Source: Phallusia mammillata (lineage: Eukaryota; Chordata; Ascidiacea; Phlebobranchia; Ascidiidae). Taken from it: a DNA stretch of 64,000 bases. The notes beneath the pieces are model-generated. The model was not told the origin of the DNA. It saw only the letters and a list, made by a program, of their open reading frames with translations, and ran no database searches. The translations under genes were made by a program, and so were the position numbers. The stretch spans positions 1 through 64,000 of the forward strand of contig QLIY01000760.1 of assembly GCA_003260075.1 (NCBI GenBank). Reading direction: 5' to 3'. The stretch's first letter is position 1, and each line of letters opens with the position of its first letter. Positions 48,501 to 61,500 of this stretch are shown here, in pieces.

Positions 48501-51500
48501 TATACTATTAAACTCATAAAACACCAACATTTTTTCAGGTCAAATTGTAAACCAAAAACTATTCCTTATTAACGAAATGCGATTGGCCACTTTCATATCC
48601 TTACTAAAGGTATTTGGCCCGAAACAGTGAATTGGTTCACCGCACGACATCACAATCAACTTTAAAAACTCCAACCGTTTAACAAAATTTCACTGTGTGA
48701 GTTTTGTAGGCAACTTAAAACCTTAATCTCCTGTCGGATATCGAGTTATTAAAACTATCCGGATTCGTTAAATTCTTAATATTATTCCCTGCGTGTGTTG
48801 TTTCTTTATAAAAAGGCATTAGTTTAAATTAAGAAAAAGAATCAATTTAGCAACTACAATATAAAAAGATACACAATTTTCAAAGCCCTGATTATTATTT
48901 TACTGTGCTTTATTTTAGGACAAGACTAAAATCAAGATTTCCTTGACAAATTGCCACTGAGGTTTACAAAATTTAGAGAAAAACACAGAAAACATGTCTG
49001 TCTTTTAATCTGTCAAAATCTTTAAATCAAAAAACAATAAAACCTCCCTGAAAAAACGAAAAATAGTCTATCTAATTATATTTGACCACCTAGCAAGCTA
49101 ATACAGATCAACAAATGTTAGAATTTTCGACAAAATTCTCAATCAGCCTGGTGGCGTGATATTGGAAAGGAAAACATAATTTCTCCTTAAGAGCGAATCT
49201 TAACACGGAATGCTCCCACCGAATCGGGAGTTTATACAGCAAGAAGAGCTGGTACAGTAGAGCCAGGGTCCCTCGATCTATGTAAACTTTTACAGAAATT
49301 CCCTCGATTCGTAATACGAACCTCTTGATAAGTCATTCGTTTTAAAGTGTGTTTTTCACTAAACTTGGTTTGAGTTTTTAATGGAATTTTGCTCCAAAAT
49401 AGTTGACTTCAATTAAATGTTGTAATTATTTATTTTTTTAAATGACCAAAAAACCTGGTATGTACTGGACAATTCTGTTGCAGTAATAAAGAAAGGTGGT
49501 AATTATATATTTCTATTACATAATCCTCTCGGGTGGTTTTATTTGTGATCATTGAGGTCATTTTTACAATTTTTAAAGGTCATTTTTAAATCAATGGACA
49601 ATATACTTCAACCAATCATTCATACTGTTTTACGAAAAACTATCCTAAATTTATAAACAATTATGAAATCCCCAAAGGTGTTTACGAATAAACGTTCCCC
49701 CTTTCGCCACTTTTCACTTTTACGACTTCGCACGTCTAATCACCGCCGGCACTTAGAAATCCAAACAAGTCGGCGGCGCTCACCGACTCTCCCAACATCA
49801 CCAGCATCCACAAACTTTCCAACATTAAAGCCGGTTCTGGCGTTCAGCCGGGTGGAAGGGGCTCTCGACACCACGACACCCCTGTTCTGTAACAACACGG
49901 CCGGTGTGAAGCTGTTCTCGCCCGGGCACTTGTCCTAATTTGTGGGTCGCGTAGTTTGATAAATAGTTTTACGATGGTTCCCTAAACGAACGCTGGTTTT
50001 TTAGAGATACGTCGCTGCAAGTACCAGGGCGCGACACCTTTTAAAAGGTTTCTGGATTCGGAACGGCTTGCAAGAGGCCGTTTATGCATTTGACTTTACA
50101 CAACCTCTGAAAAGCGGGTAGTTTTTACTGCAAATGCCACGTTCGCGTCTATGTACTGCAGCAAATAAACAATCAAGGCACATGCAAGTTGCAAGTAGGA
50201 CCGGGCTTGACGGGTCGAGTTAAGGTTTCGGCTTAAGTTTGAATATAACGGTCTTGATTCGGATCTGACTTTAAACTAGGTATCTTTTGTGCCACAATTT
50301 TATCACTTGAAGGGCCTATTTCGACTTTTTTTAAAAACAAAATAGGAATTTGGACCAGATTCCGGGCTTGTTAATAACAATTAAAATACTTCTTTTCAAG
50401 CATAGTTGGTATGTGGTGACGATGCGTAACCTTGGAGTGGTACGTTACCGCAGAAGGTTGAATCACTGTTCTAACGCAACAAAACAGTGTTGAACACGGT
50501 TATTGTTAAATTGGTTTTTACCCATTTTTGCATTTGCGCATGTCATACGCTTTAATTCTCTCAATTGCTTTTAATTTTCGATCGCAATTTAATTCGGTAG
50601 GACAGGTGACGTCAAACATATCGTCTGTTACGCAATCGCAACGATGTTGCGTAGTGTGGGGGTGCTAAAAGTGGGGGGGATAAAAGCCCACTATTCCTCA
50701 GTGGAAAGATTGTTTGTCCACGCCTCTGAAAATAGTGGGTCAATTTAAAAAGCAGCGGCTCTTAAAACTCAAGGCTCGAAGCGTCAGTCGCAAGAACCTG
50801 CCTCGCACCACAAATTGTGTTAGCTCAAGTAGTTTTTGTGTTACCTAAAGAAGCTGATTACAAACGGCCGATGTGTTGTGCGCCTTCCAGGTCGGAAACC
50901 GAAGTATCTTCACACGGAAAGATTCGCGTTTCGTACAGGCGTCCGCTTTGTTGCTTTAATTCATTTGATTCATCGTTAACTTAAAAACACAAAGGTCTTA
51001 CGGAAAGACATTTTTCTCAACTGAATCATATATTGTTTATATCGATTGCAAACTGATTCTTTTATATGAAACCTGTTTAGGCAATACTGAACCCCAAAGA
51101 ACTAAAACAACCATTTGACAAAAGATGTTCTTTGTTTTTAGACATGGTAAAAAAATCTTTGTTGGATGAATAATGATGACTTCGGTTTATCACAAATTCA
51201 AAACTTTACATGCAAAGTTTGCCTTTCAGACACAAAATTCAATATGTTGAACGCGATAACTTACATACGCAATTTGGAGGTTAACGAAAAGGCGTAATCT
51301 TATAAAAATAACTAACAAACGAGTTTTGTCGCAGTGTGTTTACTCAAATGCAATTCTATTCTCGTACGGATCTAAATAGATCAAAGCTATTTTAACTTGA
51401 AACCACACGCAAACCCATGCCGCTAATATCAAATGCGCGTTTGCAAAACAGCTCGTGGCAACCACCTCAACGCCTTCCAACAAAACGCTCTTCATCTTGC

Positions 51501-52438
51501 AAATGTCACTCTAACGCACATCAAGAAAACCACAAGCACGTCTGACGTATTACTAACTGCTGACAGTAAACCTGACATGAACACCTTCATCACAAACGCT
51601 GGTTGTTGACCACAGGCCGAGTACAAAAGCATAGGAATACACTATTTCTGCGAAAACAGCGCATTTCTATTCCAAGCGCACCCTGATCTATATTTAGCTG
51701 CGGTTTCTCGACCTTTGACTGTTCGAGGGCCCACAGGCACCTCACGCCCAATGTGGGCTTTCTGGCAAATTTGGAATCGCTGGAATGGCGATTGCCGGAA
51801 GACAATGGGCTTCGATCAGTGATCAGCTATTGTCTTCTACATCCGGACTTTGGAAGCTGTTTTGTCTTCCAACGCGCCTGTAGCTGTTTGTTGCGGCTTC
51901 TCTTTAAAACCGACGCAAGGTGTTTGTTGTGTTGTAAAGCTGTGCGCTCTGATGCTTGACAAGGGATTAGCCGTTTAAGCCGAGTAGCATTTTCTAAACA
52001 CCGGACTATTTTCGAATTGTGTTAAACTTGGGGCTAATATTTTACCATTTTTTTTAACCAAAGTTGAAAATATTATCAAAGCGATGTTTGCAAATGACTT
52101 CACACAATGGTATTAAATTAAGCCAGAGAAATAACGTTATTTTACTGGTGCTACATAACTTTTTTGAGCACATTTTGTTAAAACTCCCTGTTAAAAGGTA
52201 CAACGCTTCGGACAGGGCAACAAACACTGATGCCTTCCAACAACTCTTTGACAGCAAATTGCCGTTATCGTGCATAGGAAACAGTATTTAAATGCCTCTC
52301 GCAAAAGTTGTTTCAATTTTACCATGAGAAATCAAAGGGCATGATAGTATTGACCCTATGGTCATGCCAAGGACCAGTCGGAACGGCGACTACTACACGG
52401 ACATGATAGCATCTTTCCAAATGGAATATTGCGCATTC

Positions 52439-52664
52439 CCATCATCAGAAATCATTGTTTGTCGCCTAAGTTATTTCGGGAGCAGAATAAATACCCCGTG
52501 TTGACTGCTTCAGACGCAACTTTGTTTCACAACTTGTCATAATTGGGGGGGGGGTCATCATCAGAAAACATTGTTTGTCGCCTCAGTTATTTCGGGAGCA
52601 GAATAAATACCCTTTGGCGTGTTGACTGCTTCAGACGCAACTTTGTTTCACAACTTGTCATAAT
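52439..52664. repeat. Duplicated about 105-bp arms around a G10 run
   Basis: 52441-52544 recurs at 52556-52664, with a five-base insertion in the right copy; ten G at 52545-52554. Confidence 0.85.
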
Positions 52665-52729
52665 TCTGCGACCTTATGTTGCAACGTGTAAGATAAAACC
52701 ATGCAATCATTATGTGAGCGTGTTTGGAA

Positions 52730-52990
52730 CGTGAGGTCAGATAAAAGGGGCGCTGTGACATGGGAAATTTGCCTGGTGTAACCTACTACCCATAGAAATA
52801 CTGTCACGTGTCCATATTGCGCAAAAGGACGTATTACTATATGCTGACGTCACTGGGGGGGGGGGCGTGAGGTCAGATAAAAGGGGCGCTGTGACATGGG
52901 AAATTTGTCTGGTGTAACCTACTACCCATAGAAATACTGTCCCGTGTCCATATTGCGCAAAAGGACGTATTACTATATGCTGACGTCACT
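52730..52990. repeat. Duplicated 125-bp arms around a G run
   Basis: 52730-52854 and 52866-52990 differ at two bases; G run 52855-52865. Each arm ends in TGACGTCACTG, so the palindrome here is counted twice. Confidence 0.88.
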
Positions 52991-53109
52991 GAAGGATAAT
53001 TACGTAGATTACGTCAGGTTTGCGTGGAGTAAATGTTGTACTTTACCCAACTCTTGTTTAAGGATGGGGTGGTTTGGGTGTGCCAACACTACGTTGTGTA
53101 AAACTCTTC

Positions 53110-53402
53110 CCAATTTTAGACGCGTTAATAGTTGTTAAACGACGTTTTGTCACCGTGATACAATTTAACCTAAAAAAATTTGAAAGAAGTGAAAAAGCTT
53201 AAAACGTTCGTATTGTCATTTGTTTGACACTTAATTTCGCACAAAATCGGGGGGGGGGTTTCCAAATTTTAGACGCGTTAATAGTTGTTAAACGACGTTT
53301 CGTCACTGTGATACAATTTAACCTAAAAAAATTTGAAAGAAGTAAAAAAGCTAAAAACGTTCGTATTGTCATTTGTTTGACACTTAATTTCGCACAAAAT
53401 CG
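53110..53402. repeat. Duplicated about 140-bp arms around a G10 run
   Basis: 53110-53248 recurs at 53261-53402 with scattered substitutions; ten G at 53249-53258. Confidence 0.85.
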
Positions 53403-53948
53403 TCGTTTTTAAATGCAATGTGATATGAAACCTACCAGGCAACCACATATAAAACTTCTAAAAGAAACATTAGGCTGTTAGTAAATGTAACCAGTTTGTG
53501 TTTAGGAGACCTCTGTAGGTCAAAGGTTACGATAAACAATTTCTGATACCTGTGCCACATGCGAAATTTTAAAAGGGGTTCGAACCATTGTTGACCAAAA
53601 GTAAACTTACGTTGAAAAGTAATAGAGCAAAACAAAACAATGCCCAATGCAAGATAAAGTCCTTATCATAAAAAAATGACCCCTGTAAGCAACTGTTAAA
53701 ACAAATGTAGCCTATACAGTGTTTAGTTTTAACAAACAAAGCTATCGAATGAAACAACAAACAATTGTTTGCACACAATGCCTATGTCGAAGCAAGCAAG
53801 GACGGCCCAACCCAGGCATTTCACACATACCAGGGATGTTAACGATTCCTATTGTGATGTAATCAATCCCAGTGACGTATCAGCCGCGTCTCCGAAACTT
53901 TCGTTTGCCTTGTCTGATACAGTTTGTCCCTGGGACCATTTTAGTAGA

Positions 53949-54333
53949 CCGCGTTTTTTTTTAGTTCTCAGGACAAATTTGCGTATAGCTTTTCAACACA
54001 TGTGAATTAACTGTTCTTCATATCAACGATCACAAACCTATATATAGCCTACTTTAGAAAACCTGACAGAAATCAACCGAGGGATCTTAAAATTTTGCAT
54101 TATTTTGTATGTGGGCTCATTGTAAGTCGATGGGGGGGGGGGTTTTGGTCGAACGCGTTTTTTTAGTTCCCAGGACAAATTTGCGTTTAGCTTTTCAATA
54201 CATGTGAATTAACTGTTCTTCATATCAACGATCACAAACTTATATATAGCCTACTTTAGAAAACCTGACAGAAATCAACTGAGGAATCTTAAAATTTTGC
54301 ATTATTTTGTATGTGGGCTCATTGTAAGTCGAT
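53949..54333. repeat. Duplicated about 180-bp arms around a G run
   Basis: 53951-54131 recurs at 54151-54333 with a few substitutions and a shorter T run; G run 54132-54142. Confidence 0.85.
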
Positions 54334-55121
54334 TCGTCCTCATTTTAAGCATATTTGTCTTTAGCGGTGTTTAGTGTGCCAAACATCACTAGAAAAACTC
54401 GATCACCACAGACGTAAAATCAGGCCTGGATTGATTCCAGACAGACTTGATACTTGCATCATTCGTGAAGTAATTTCTGTAAATTTAGGGCTAAATGTGC
54501 TGTATTTAACAAAAAAAGTCCCAACTTCAGCCCTCGGTGTTCTGAAACACCAAATCCGTGATTCTAGGACCTAGAATCTAGGTAGAGAGTCGGGAAGTGA
54601 CTCCAGGGCCATGAAGAGGAAAAACATGTGTTAGTGCGAGTAATTTTCTGGACCCATACTCGAACACTAGACAAAACCAGATTGGAGAAACTAGGATGAC
54701 AAATGGTACGGTATGATGCAACGAGCCCCAAAGTACGGTACGGTGCTACCGTCCACCACCAGAACGTGAAACAAAACAAGCGACAGCCAGTGGTGGGATT
54801 CAATTTTTTGTCATCCGGTTCTACCACAAAAGTCATGTTTTTCAGCCGATTCTGGTTCTGTTACTATTGACAGTAACCAGTAATGCTATCCGGTTGGCTG
54901 GGGGGGGGGCTAGACGGTTTTATAGAACCGGTGCGAACCGGCTGAATCCTACCACTGGCAACAGAAGACCTGGTAAAATGACCCGTAATGGACACATTAA
55001 ATCACAACGGTCCGTGATGTTCAGACACCGCATTCGTTTATTCACAAAACCGGCAGCGCGGGGGGGGGGGAGAGCCCCAAAGTACACCGTCCAACACCAG
55101 AAGGTAAAACAAAACAAGCGA

Positions 55122-55303
55122 CAGCCAGTGGTGGGATTCAATTTTTTGTCAGCCGGTTCTACCACAAAAGTCATGTTTTTCAGCCGATACTGGTTCTGTT
55201 ACTATTGACAGTAACCAGTAATGCTATCCGGTTGGCTGATCTCATAAAATTTCGTGAGACGGTTCTATAGAACCGGTGCGAACCGGCTGAATCCCACCAC
55301 TAG
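55122..55303. mobile_element. CAGTGGTGGG hAT-like MITE
   Basis: Starts CAGTGGTGGGATTCAA and ends TGAATCCCACCACTA, an imperfect inverted repeat typical of hAT MITEs. Flanking octamers GCGACAGC and GTAACAGC agree at six of eight positions. No coding capacity. A second version, broken by a G run, is at about 54789-54958. Confidence 0.65.
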
Positions 55304-55390
55304 TAACAGCAGACCTGGTAAAATGACCCGGATTTTAAGTAATGGACACATTAAATCACAACGGTCCGTGATGTTCAGACACCGCATTCG

Positions 55391-55396
55391 TTTATT
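55391..55396 (-). terminator. Possible poly(A) signal of NPM
   Basis: AATAAA on the minus strand, about 200 bases past the NPM stop. It lies in duplicated sequence, so the assignment is weak. Confidence 0.3.
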
Positions 55397-55594
55397 CACA
55401 AAACCGGCAGCGCGCTTCACGCTGGACTGCTCAAGTCACGTGAGAACACACCCGACGGGTTGAAAATTGAAAACAGCGCAACTGTACAACAAGTGTAAAA
55501 TTGAATAAGAACGTGATCACATATTCAACACAATGTCGAACTGAAGGGCAGTGCCAGGGTTTGAAAAGAATGAAAACTGCCGCAAGATTTGAGC

Positions 55595-58500
55595 TTAGAT
55601 GCCGAGGTCCTTCTTGTGTGCTTTCCACAATTCTTTGATCCACTGCAAAGCAAAAACAACATGTAACTTATTAGAAATTTGATTAAGTTTTGACCTTGCC
55701 AAACAGACTCAACAGAAAGTTATGAACACAATTTGCAGCAAACAAGTACAAACGTAGGACAAATAGGGCAATTTTTGGAACAAACTTTAAAGCAGCAACG
55801 ACAGGGGGGGGGGGGCAAAAGAGTGTAGGACTCAACATAAAGTTATGAACACAATTTGCAGCAAACAAGTACAAACGTAGGGACAAATAGGGCAATTTTT
55901 GGAACAAACTTTAAAGCAGCAACGACAGCAAAAATTAATGCTTAAAATCCCTTTGAAAAACGAAAAACAAAACAATAATTTATACTGTATAAAAAAAATT
56001 ATAGCAAAATTGTTTTACACAAAATGTCAGCATTACGGGGGGGGGGGCTAAAACGAAAAACTCAACAATAATTTATACTGCATAAAAAAAATTATAGCAA
56101 AATTGTTTTACACAAAATGTCAGCATTACCAACTACAAAGGCTGATAAAAAAGGGACAATGAAAAATCGTACCTCATCGTTCTTGACTTTAAACGCTGAT
56201 TTCACCCAGTTGCAGAATTTGTCTTCCTTGCGTGGCTTGCCGCCGGGATACTGGAAACATATTGTTACGTCACAATGATGTCATATACTGAACTCAATTA
56301 CGCAGCATACAATTTTGATCATGCGGCAAAAACTACAGAAGAGCTGCGAACTACCACAAGTTGTCACAAATAAACGCGGGTTACCTTTTTGATAGCAGCT
56401 TTTACTTCGTCAACGGATTCGTAAACTTTGCCAGGTGTTTTCTTGCCGCTCTGAAACAGAAACAATGATATAAAATGGACCTGTCACAGCAAATGCAAAT
56501 ACAGTAAGGGGGGGGGGTTTGCCGCCGGGATACTGGAAACACATTGTTACGTCACAATGATGTCACACTGAACTTAATTACGCAGCATACAATTTTGATT
56601 ATGCGGCAAAAACTACAGAAGAGCTGCGAACTACCACAAATTGCCACAAATAAACGCGGGTTACCTTTTTGATAGCAGCTTTTACTTCGTCAACGGATTC
56701 GTAAACTTTGCCAGGTGTTTTCTTGCCGCTCTGAAACAGAAACAATGATATAAAATGGACCTGTCACAGCAAATGCAAATACAGTAAGCCTAGGTTAATC
56801 CGGATGTTCGCCTAATTCAGACAAAACTCTAGGAACAAATGATTTGTAATGTGGTAAGGCTTTAACTAATCGACATCGGAAAATCCGGATCTTCGCATAA
56901 TCCGGACAGTTTTATCGTCTAGGGTTGCATAATTTCAAAATGAACCTTACCAACCATAAAATGCTAAATTTCAGACGAAATGCACTTTGCAGAAAAGCAA
57001 CAAAAAGTATTGATTAAAACAAATTGACTGCTGACAAGACTCGAATTCTGAAAGTTTTTTTTAGGGGTTTGTTGCTACGACTAAAAACCATTGCCGATTT
57101 CGTGCGTTGTTTTTTTACCCAAACACAAAAGTAAAATTAGTGTTACTTTTACCCGGCTAACACATAATAATATAATTTCCCATTTTAAAAATAAAACAAA
57201 ATAAAAAAGCAATATTTTTGATCAACACTAAGAGGCTACTTTTTGAACCCAAGTCAAACAATATTTTGTATTTAATCGACATTTTTTTCGTTTTTTTTTT
57301 ACAAGACAAAAGTATTTTATCATTTTATAAAAAAACTCACACGACCTAAAGAATTAGCTGGTCGGGGTTAGAAAACTATGATAGGGCTACCATATCTGAG
57401 TGATTAAAATTCCGGCCGGTTTAAATAAATATATCTGGGGCACCACCAAACATGCGTTACATCACATGTGGTTGCATGTTACCAACCAGAACAGTCCCAT
57501 TTTTGACATAAAATGGCATTACTATCACGGATATAAAAAGCGCAGGTTTGTTTGAAAATAAGTTACAAAACAGGGGGGGGGGCTTCGGACGGTTTTAATA
57601 AATATCTTTGGCGGCACCAAACATGCATAAAATCACATGTGGTTGCATGTTACCAACCAAAACAGTCCCATTTTTGACATAAAATGGCATTACTCTCACG
57701 GATATAAAAAGCGCAGGTTTGTTTGAAAATAAGTTACAAAACAAAAAGTTTTCACAGGATCCGGTCCTTTTAACAGAGTATCGGCAGCTTTTAACGCTCC
57801 AAAATCAGTAAATAGTGTTTAATTTTAAGTTGTTTTGCATGAATGTTGGTCATACATCAAAATCAGCACATACAATAGGTGAAACGTAAACCTTTGAGTA
57901 CCACAAGAATATAATTGTGAGAACTACTGAAGGTTATACGCTACATGACGCTAAAATTCCGGACGTTAAAGAGTATTTTTAAAAATTATTAATTCAAAGC
58001 CAGAATTGCGGATATGTCTGCAAAATCCAGGACGCTTGTTAACCCTAAGGCATGATTGCAAAGTTGGCAAAGCGTCAAAATCAAATTGTTTGCAACAAAC
58101 GCCTAAGCAAGAACCAAGCGCCGACTACGGTAAAAGAGAGATACGTGACCGAATCGACGATATCACAGAGACTTGTAACTTTACATGGAATCGACCAAGA
58201 CCACTGATCCCAATTAAATACGAGCAACAAGTAGCGAAGTTAAGCGGCCTGGCATTGTGAAGAAACAATAAGAGCGCGTTAACCACGTAAAGTCAAGTGT
58301 TTGAGCAGGCTTTTCGCTTTGTTCCGAGCAGAATGGCTGTAGCAAAGACGAAAGGCTTCAGGGGTTGGGGCCGGTGAGCCGAAGCTACACTCTGGGACTG
58401 CTTTCAAGACCCAATATTCCGTTGGAGGGTAAGAGTAAACACTAGAAACTTCCGGGAGTAAAGATCACTGGGACATTGAGTTGTGTACAGGGGTGAGACA

Positions 58501-61500
58501 AAATTTTTGATGGGAAAGGATTGGGGTCCGAAAAGATAGGTGGTAAATGGTTGTTATAAAATAAGACCTGTTCTGGAGTTTGTCACTGAAAAATTGTACA
58601 TTGGTGTTTTGAAAGTTTGGAAACGTTTATTTACAGGTTAAATTATGTTTGCTTTTTTAAATAAAACTAATATATTTTGCAATAAAAGCACAGTCTGTGT
58701 CTACCATTCCAGAAACAATTTAACTAGAAACTACAAACATGGAATCATATGCAAGAGGTCTGGGTTTTACTCGACAACTTTATTTAATTATACAAGAAGT
58801 TAAACGCGATTGTTTTCTTTTTTTTAAAAATGATGCTTAACGCCTTTGTAAATGTGTGGCAGAAATTATATTTTCTGTGGCACATTATGACAATGTTTAC
58901 GCAACGTAATTTCACTTCCCTCATAGCGCGTTTTTAACATGGTTGTTTCACGCGAAATTTCAGCATAAAGTTCGTTGAAATATAAAATCACGCCATACTA
59001 CAATGCGAGGCTTCTACGCTTTGACAGCAGTGCTTGTTACAAATCAGAGCGCGGTAGCAAAACCGCAACGCAAATGAGCCGCAAAACTGTCATTAATTAA
59101 GCAAGGGGGTCGGAAAACTACGATTTTACCACACAAAATGGGCGGCATAGACGACAGTCGTAATGAGATGACAAGCAGTTTTGTGGCGTGGGAGTGTACT
59201 TGTCAAAATTCGAATGGCTTTCCAAATAACAATGGCGAGAGGCGTCAATTTGCGTCAATGCATTCGCGGGGACAGAGCGAAGGAGGCTTAAGACTCCAGT
59301 TAAGTCGGGCGCATTGTTGAAAGGGGGCAACGTGGTTTTCGACGGCATGTCTGTCTGTGAGACTGTTACTAGATGGAGTTCAGGCGCGGATTTTAGATAA
59401 TATTTTGAAATTTTTACAACTCTTTGCAATGTAACAAATGAACAAAGTATAAAACTCATTGACCATGTACTTTCGCAATTACATCTGTTTTTGAGGTAAC
59501 ATGCTTTTAGGCCATGTAGGTGAACCGCTGGGTCACGCAGGGGTCAAACACTGGGAAGACTTCTCGTTTCGACCCAAGTTCCGAATAAGGCGTTTGAGGT
59601 GAATCGAGGTTTTCAACTTTTTATAAAATTTCTTCAAACACCTACAAATGCAAACCAGAGTGATTGGACTAAAACGCTTTTTTAAGACAAAATAAAAGGA
59701 TATTTTTCCTTGTTACGTCACAACTCACAACTAATTTTTATTTAAAACACTCCACTTTAAAAGAGGTCTGACGTGCAAGTCGCACCCATGTTTGTGGTAA
59801 AAAACATGGAAAACCCTGTCTCAAATAATCCAAAAACTACAAATTACAAATTTTCAAAAACAAATTTCTTAAAATTTAAATAAATGGTTGCTTTAAATTA
59901 ACCAATAAATGCTTTACACAATTAATTTGGCCACTTACAAAACGCATGCGCTAAAATTAATTGAATATTTTTCTCCCTAGAGACAGAAATAACCCGAGCA
60001 GCGGTTGTTTAGCGTCGGGACGACACTATTATAATGGAATTATCATATTTTCAACAGACAGTCTGGCACGAGGCTAAACGTTTTTAGGAATTTTACTTAA
60101 AATGTATTGATTGCAAAATAAGCAAGTAAATGAGCAAGCAAAAATGTAACAAAATATTGTTTTTTGCACAACAACTTACTTTCTAAATTCCTTCTGATAC
60201 GTTGAAATATGTGATATTTTTATGATTTTCTGTTAAAAACTGAAAAGTTTTTGTTTTTTGGTTGAACGTTACTTTTTTGCGGTACAGTTGGTTAAAAACG
60301 CAAACGTAGTTTAAAGACATCAATTTGCAGATTTATTTTGAAGAATGAGTTTTCTTTTTAGCTACAATAATGTAAAAATGAGGCTATATTATCGTCGTTT
60401 CGTACATAGGCCCTAATACAAAAATGAGTCGCATCATATGAAAGAAAATTTCGCGGCATACTTCACAACCCCAGACTACACACTTCAAAATCTACTGATT
60501 TGTTCGTCGAGATTTTTTTCCGACAAAAAAGTTTTTTTTTTGACAAAATATTGTGCAAACTTTACCATGCCTGTAAAAATTTATTAAAGTCGAACTTGTT
60601 TTCAAAAAAAAATTCTAAATCCAGTCAATTACATAAACAAACGTATCATCATCATAAATCACATGAGTTGACAGCAGAAGGAAAATGACACTCGAAATTC
60701 CGCCGCCTCAAGAAGTTGACTAACAATGGTAAATGTCGACAGCAGACGTGCGCGATTCGAACTTGCGCAGAAAGCGCGTTTTCATTTATTTGAGTGCAAG
60801 GCGCATACGCTTGACTTAATTGCCCCACCTAGCGGATCGGGTATTTTAAAAACATTGTCACCAAGGCTTGATCAAGAGCCCTGGACCATTCGGCTTGAGT
60901 ACAAAAAACTGATTGAGATTTGTACTCAGGGGGTTGTGAAACCAAAGCCCGCAAATGGTGGCTGAAACAGACAGAGTGAGATTTAAATATTTTGAATGAC
61001 AAGTCACCACAATAAAAGGTCAAAAAAGTTACATAATGTAATGGCACATAAGTTCCAAACATACAAAATTTGGTCAATTTTCAAACAACGAATTACTTTT
61101 CCCCAAGGAAATAAGTTGTATTTGACAAAGACACTGCTGTTCATGTATTTGACAAAGAAAAAAGAAATTCCTTTGAATCATGTAAATACATCTTCTGCTT
61201 AACTTAAGTGGTTTACATTGGATGTTTTTTTTTCACAAACCTGTGGCGTTTTATTTTCTTTTTGCTGCAGTGGTGTTGTGGGAGTGGATTCACTGTTTTT
61301 CTTCTTTTTTTGCGAAGGTGTGTTATCGGGTTTCTTGTTCTCATCACCAGCTTGTCCATTGGTCAATTTACGCTTCTGCGTGTCAGAAAACGTCAAGGGT
61401 TAATACTGGTGTATGGACTAGAATGCTTGAACATCTTTGGCTGCGCTTACACCTTGCCATCTGTGGGAATGCTTGGTGAATTCGGTGTGATGCCTTTAAT

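Larger units (their letters stand above)
54720..55413. repeat. Duplicated about 340-bp block with two G runs, containing a MITE
   Basis: Copy 1 (54720-55059, itself split by G10 at 54900-54909) and copy 2 (55073-55413) are separated by the G run 55060-55070. Copy 2 is longer after CCGGTTGGCTG, where copy 1 is interrupted by its G run, so copy 2 is the better version. Confidence 0.85.
45599..55594. other. Spacer between FGF and NPM genes
   Basis: 10 kb holding the FGF promoter (position not determinable by eye) and no recognisable gene. Short frames (49663-49938, 51753-51959, 53769-54005 and others) lack family similarity and splice support. It contains TGACGTCA sites (47156, 50607, 52845, 52981), five G-run duplications, and a CAGTGGTGGG MITE near the NPM end. 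Confidence 0.5.

Noticed and set aside
7619-57744. Direct repeats as biological tandem duplications or CRISPR-like arrays
   Set aside because: Each is a two-copy block of a different sequence joined by a fixed G run; this is an assembly pattern, not a repeat array.
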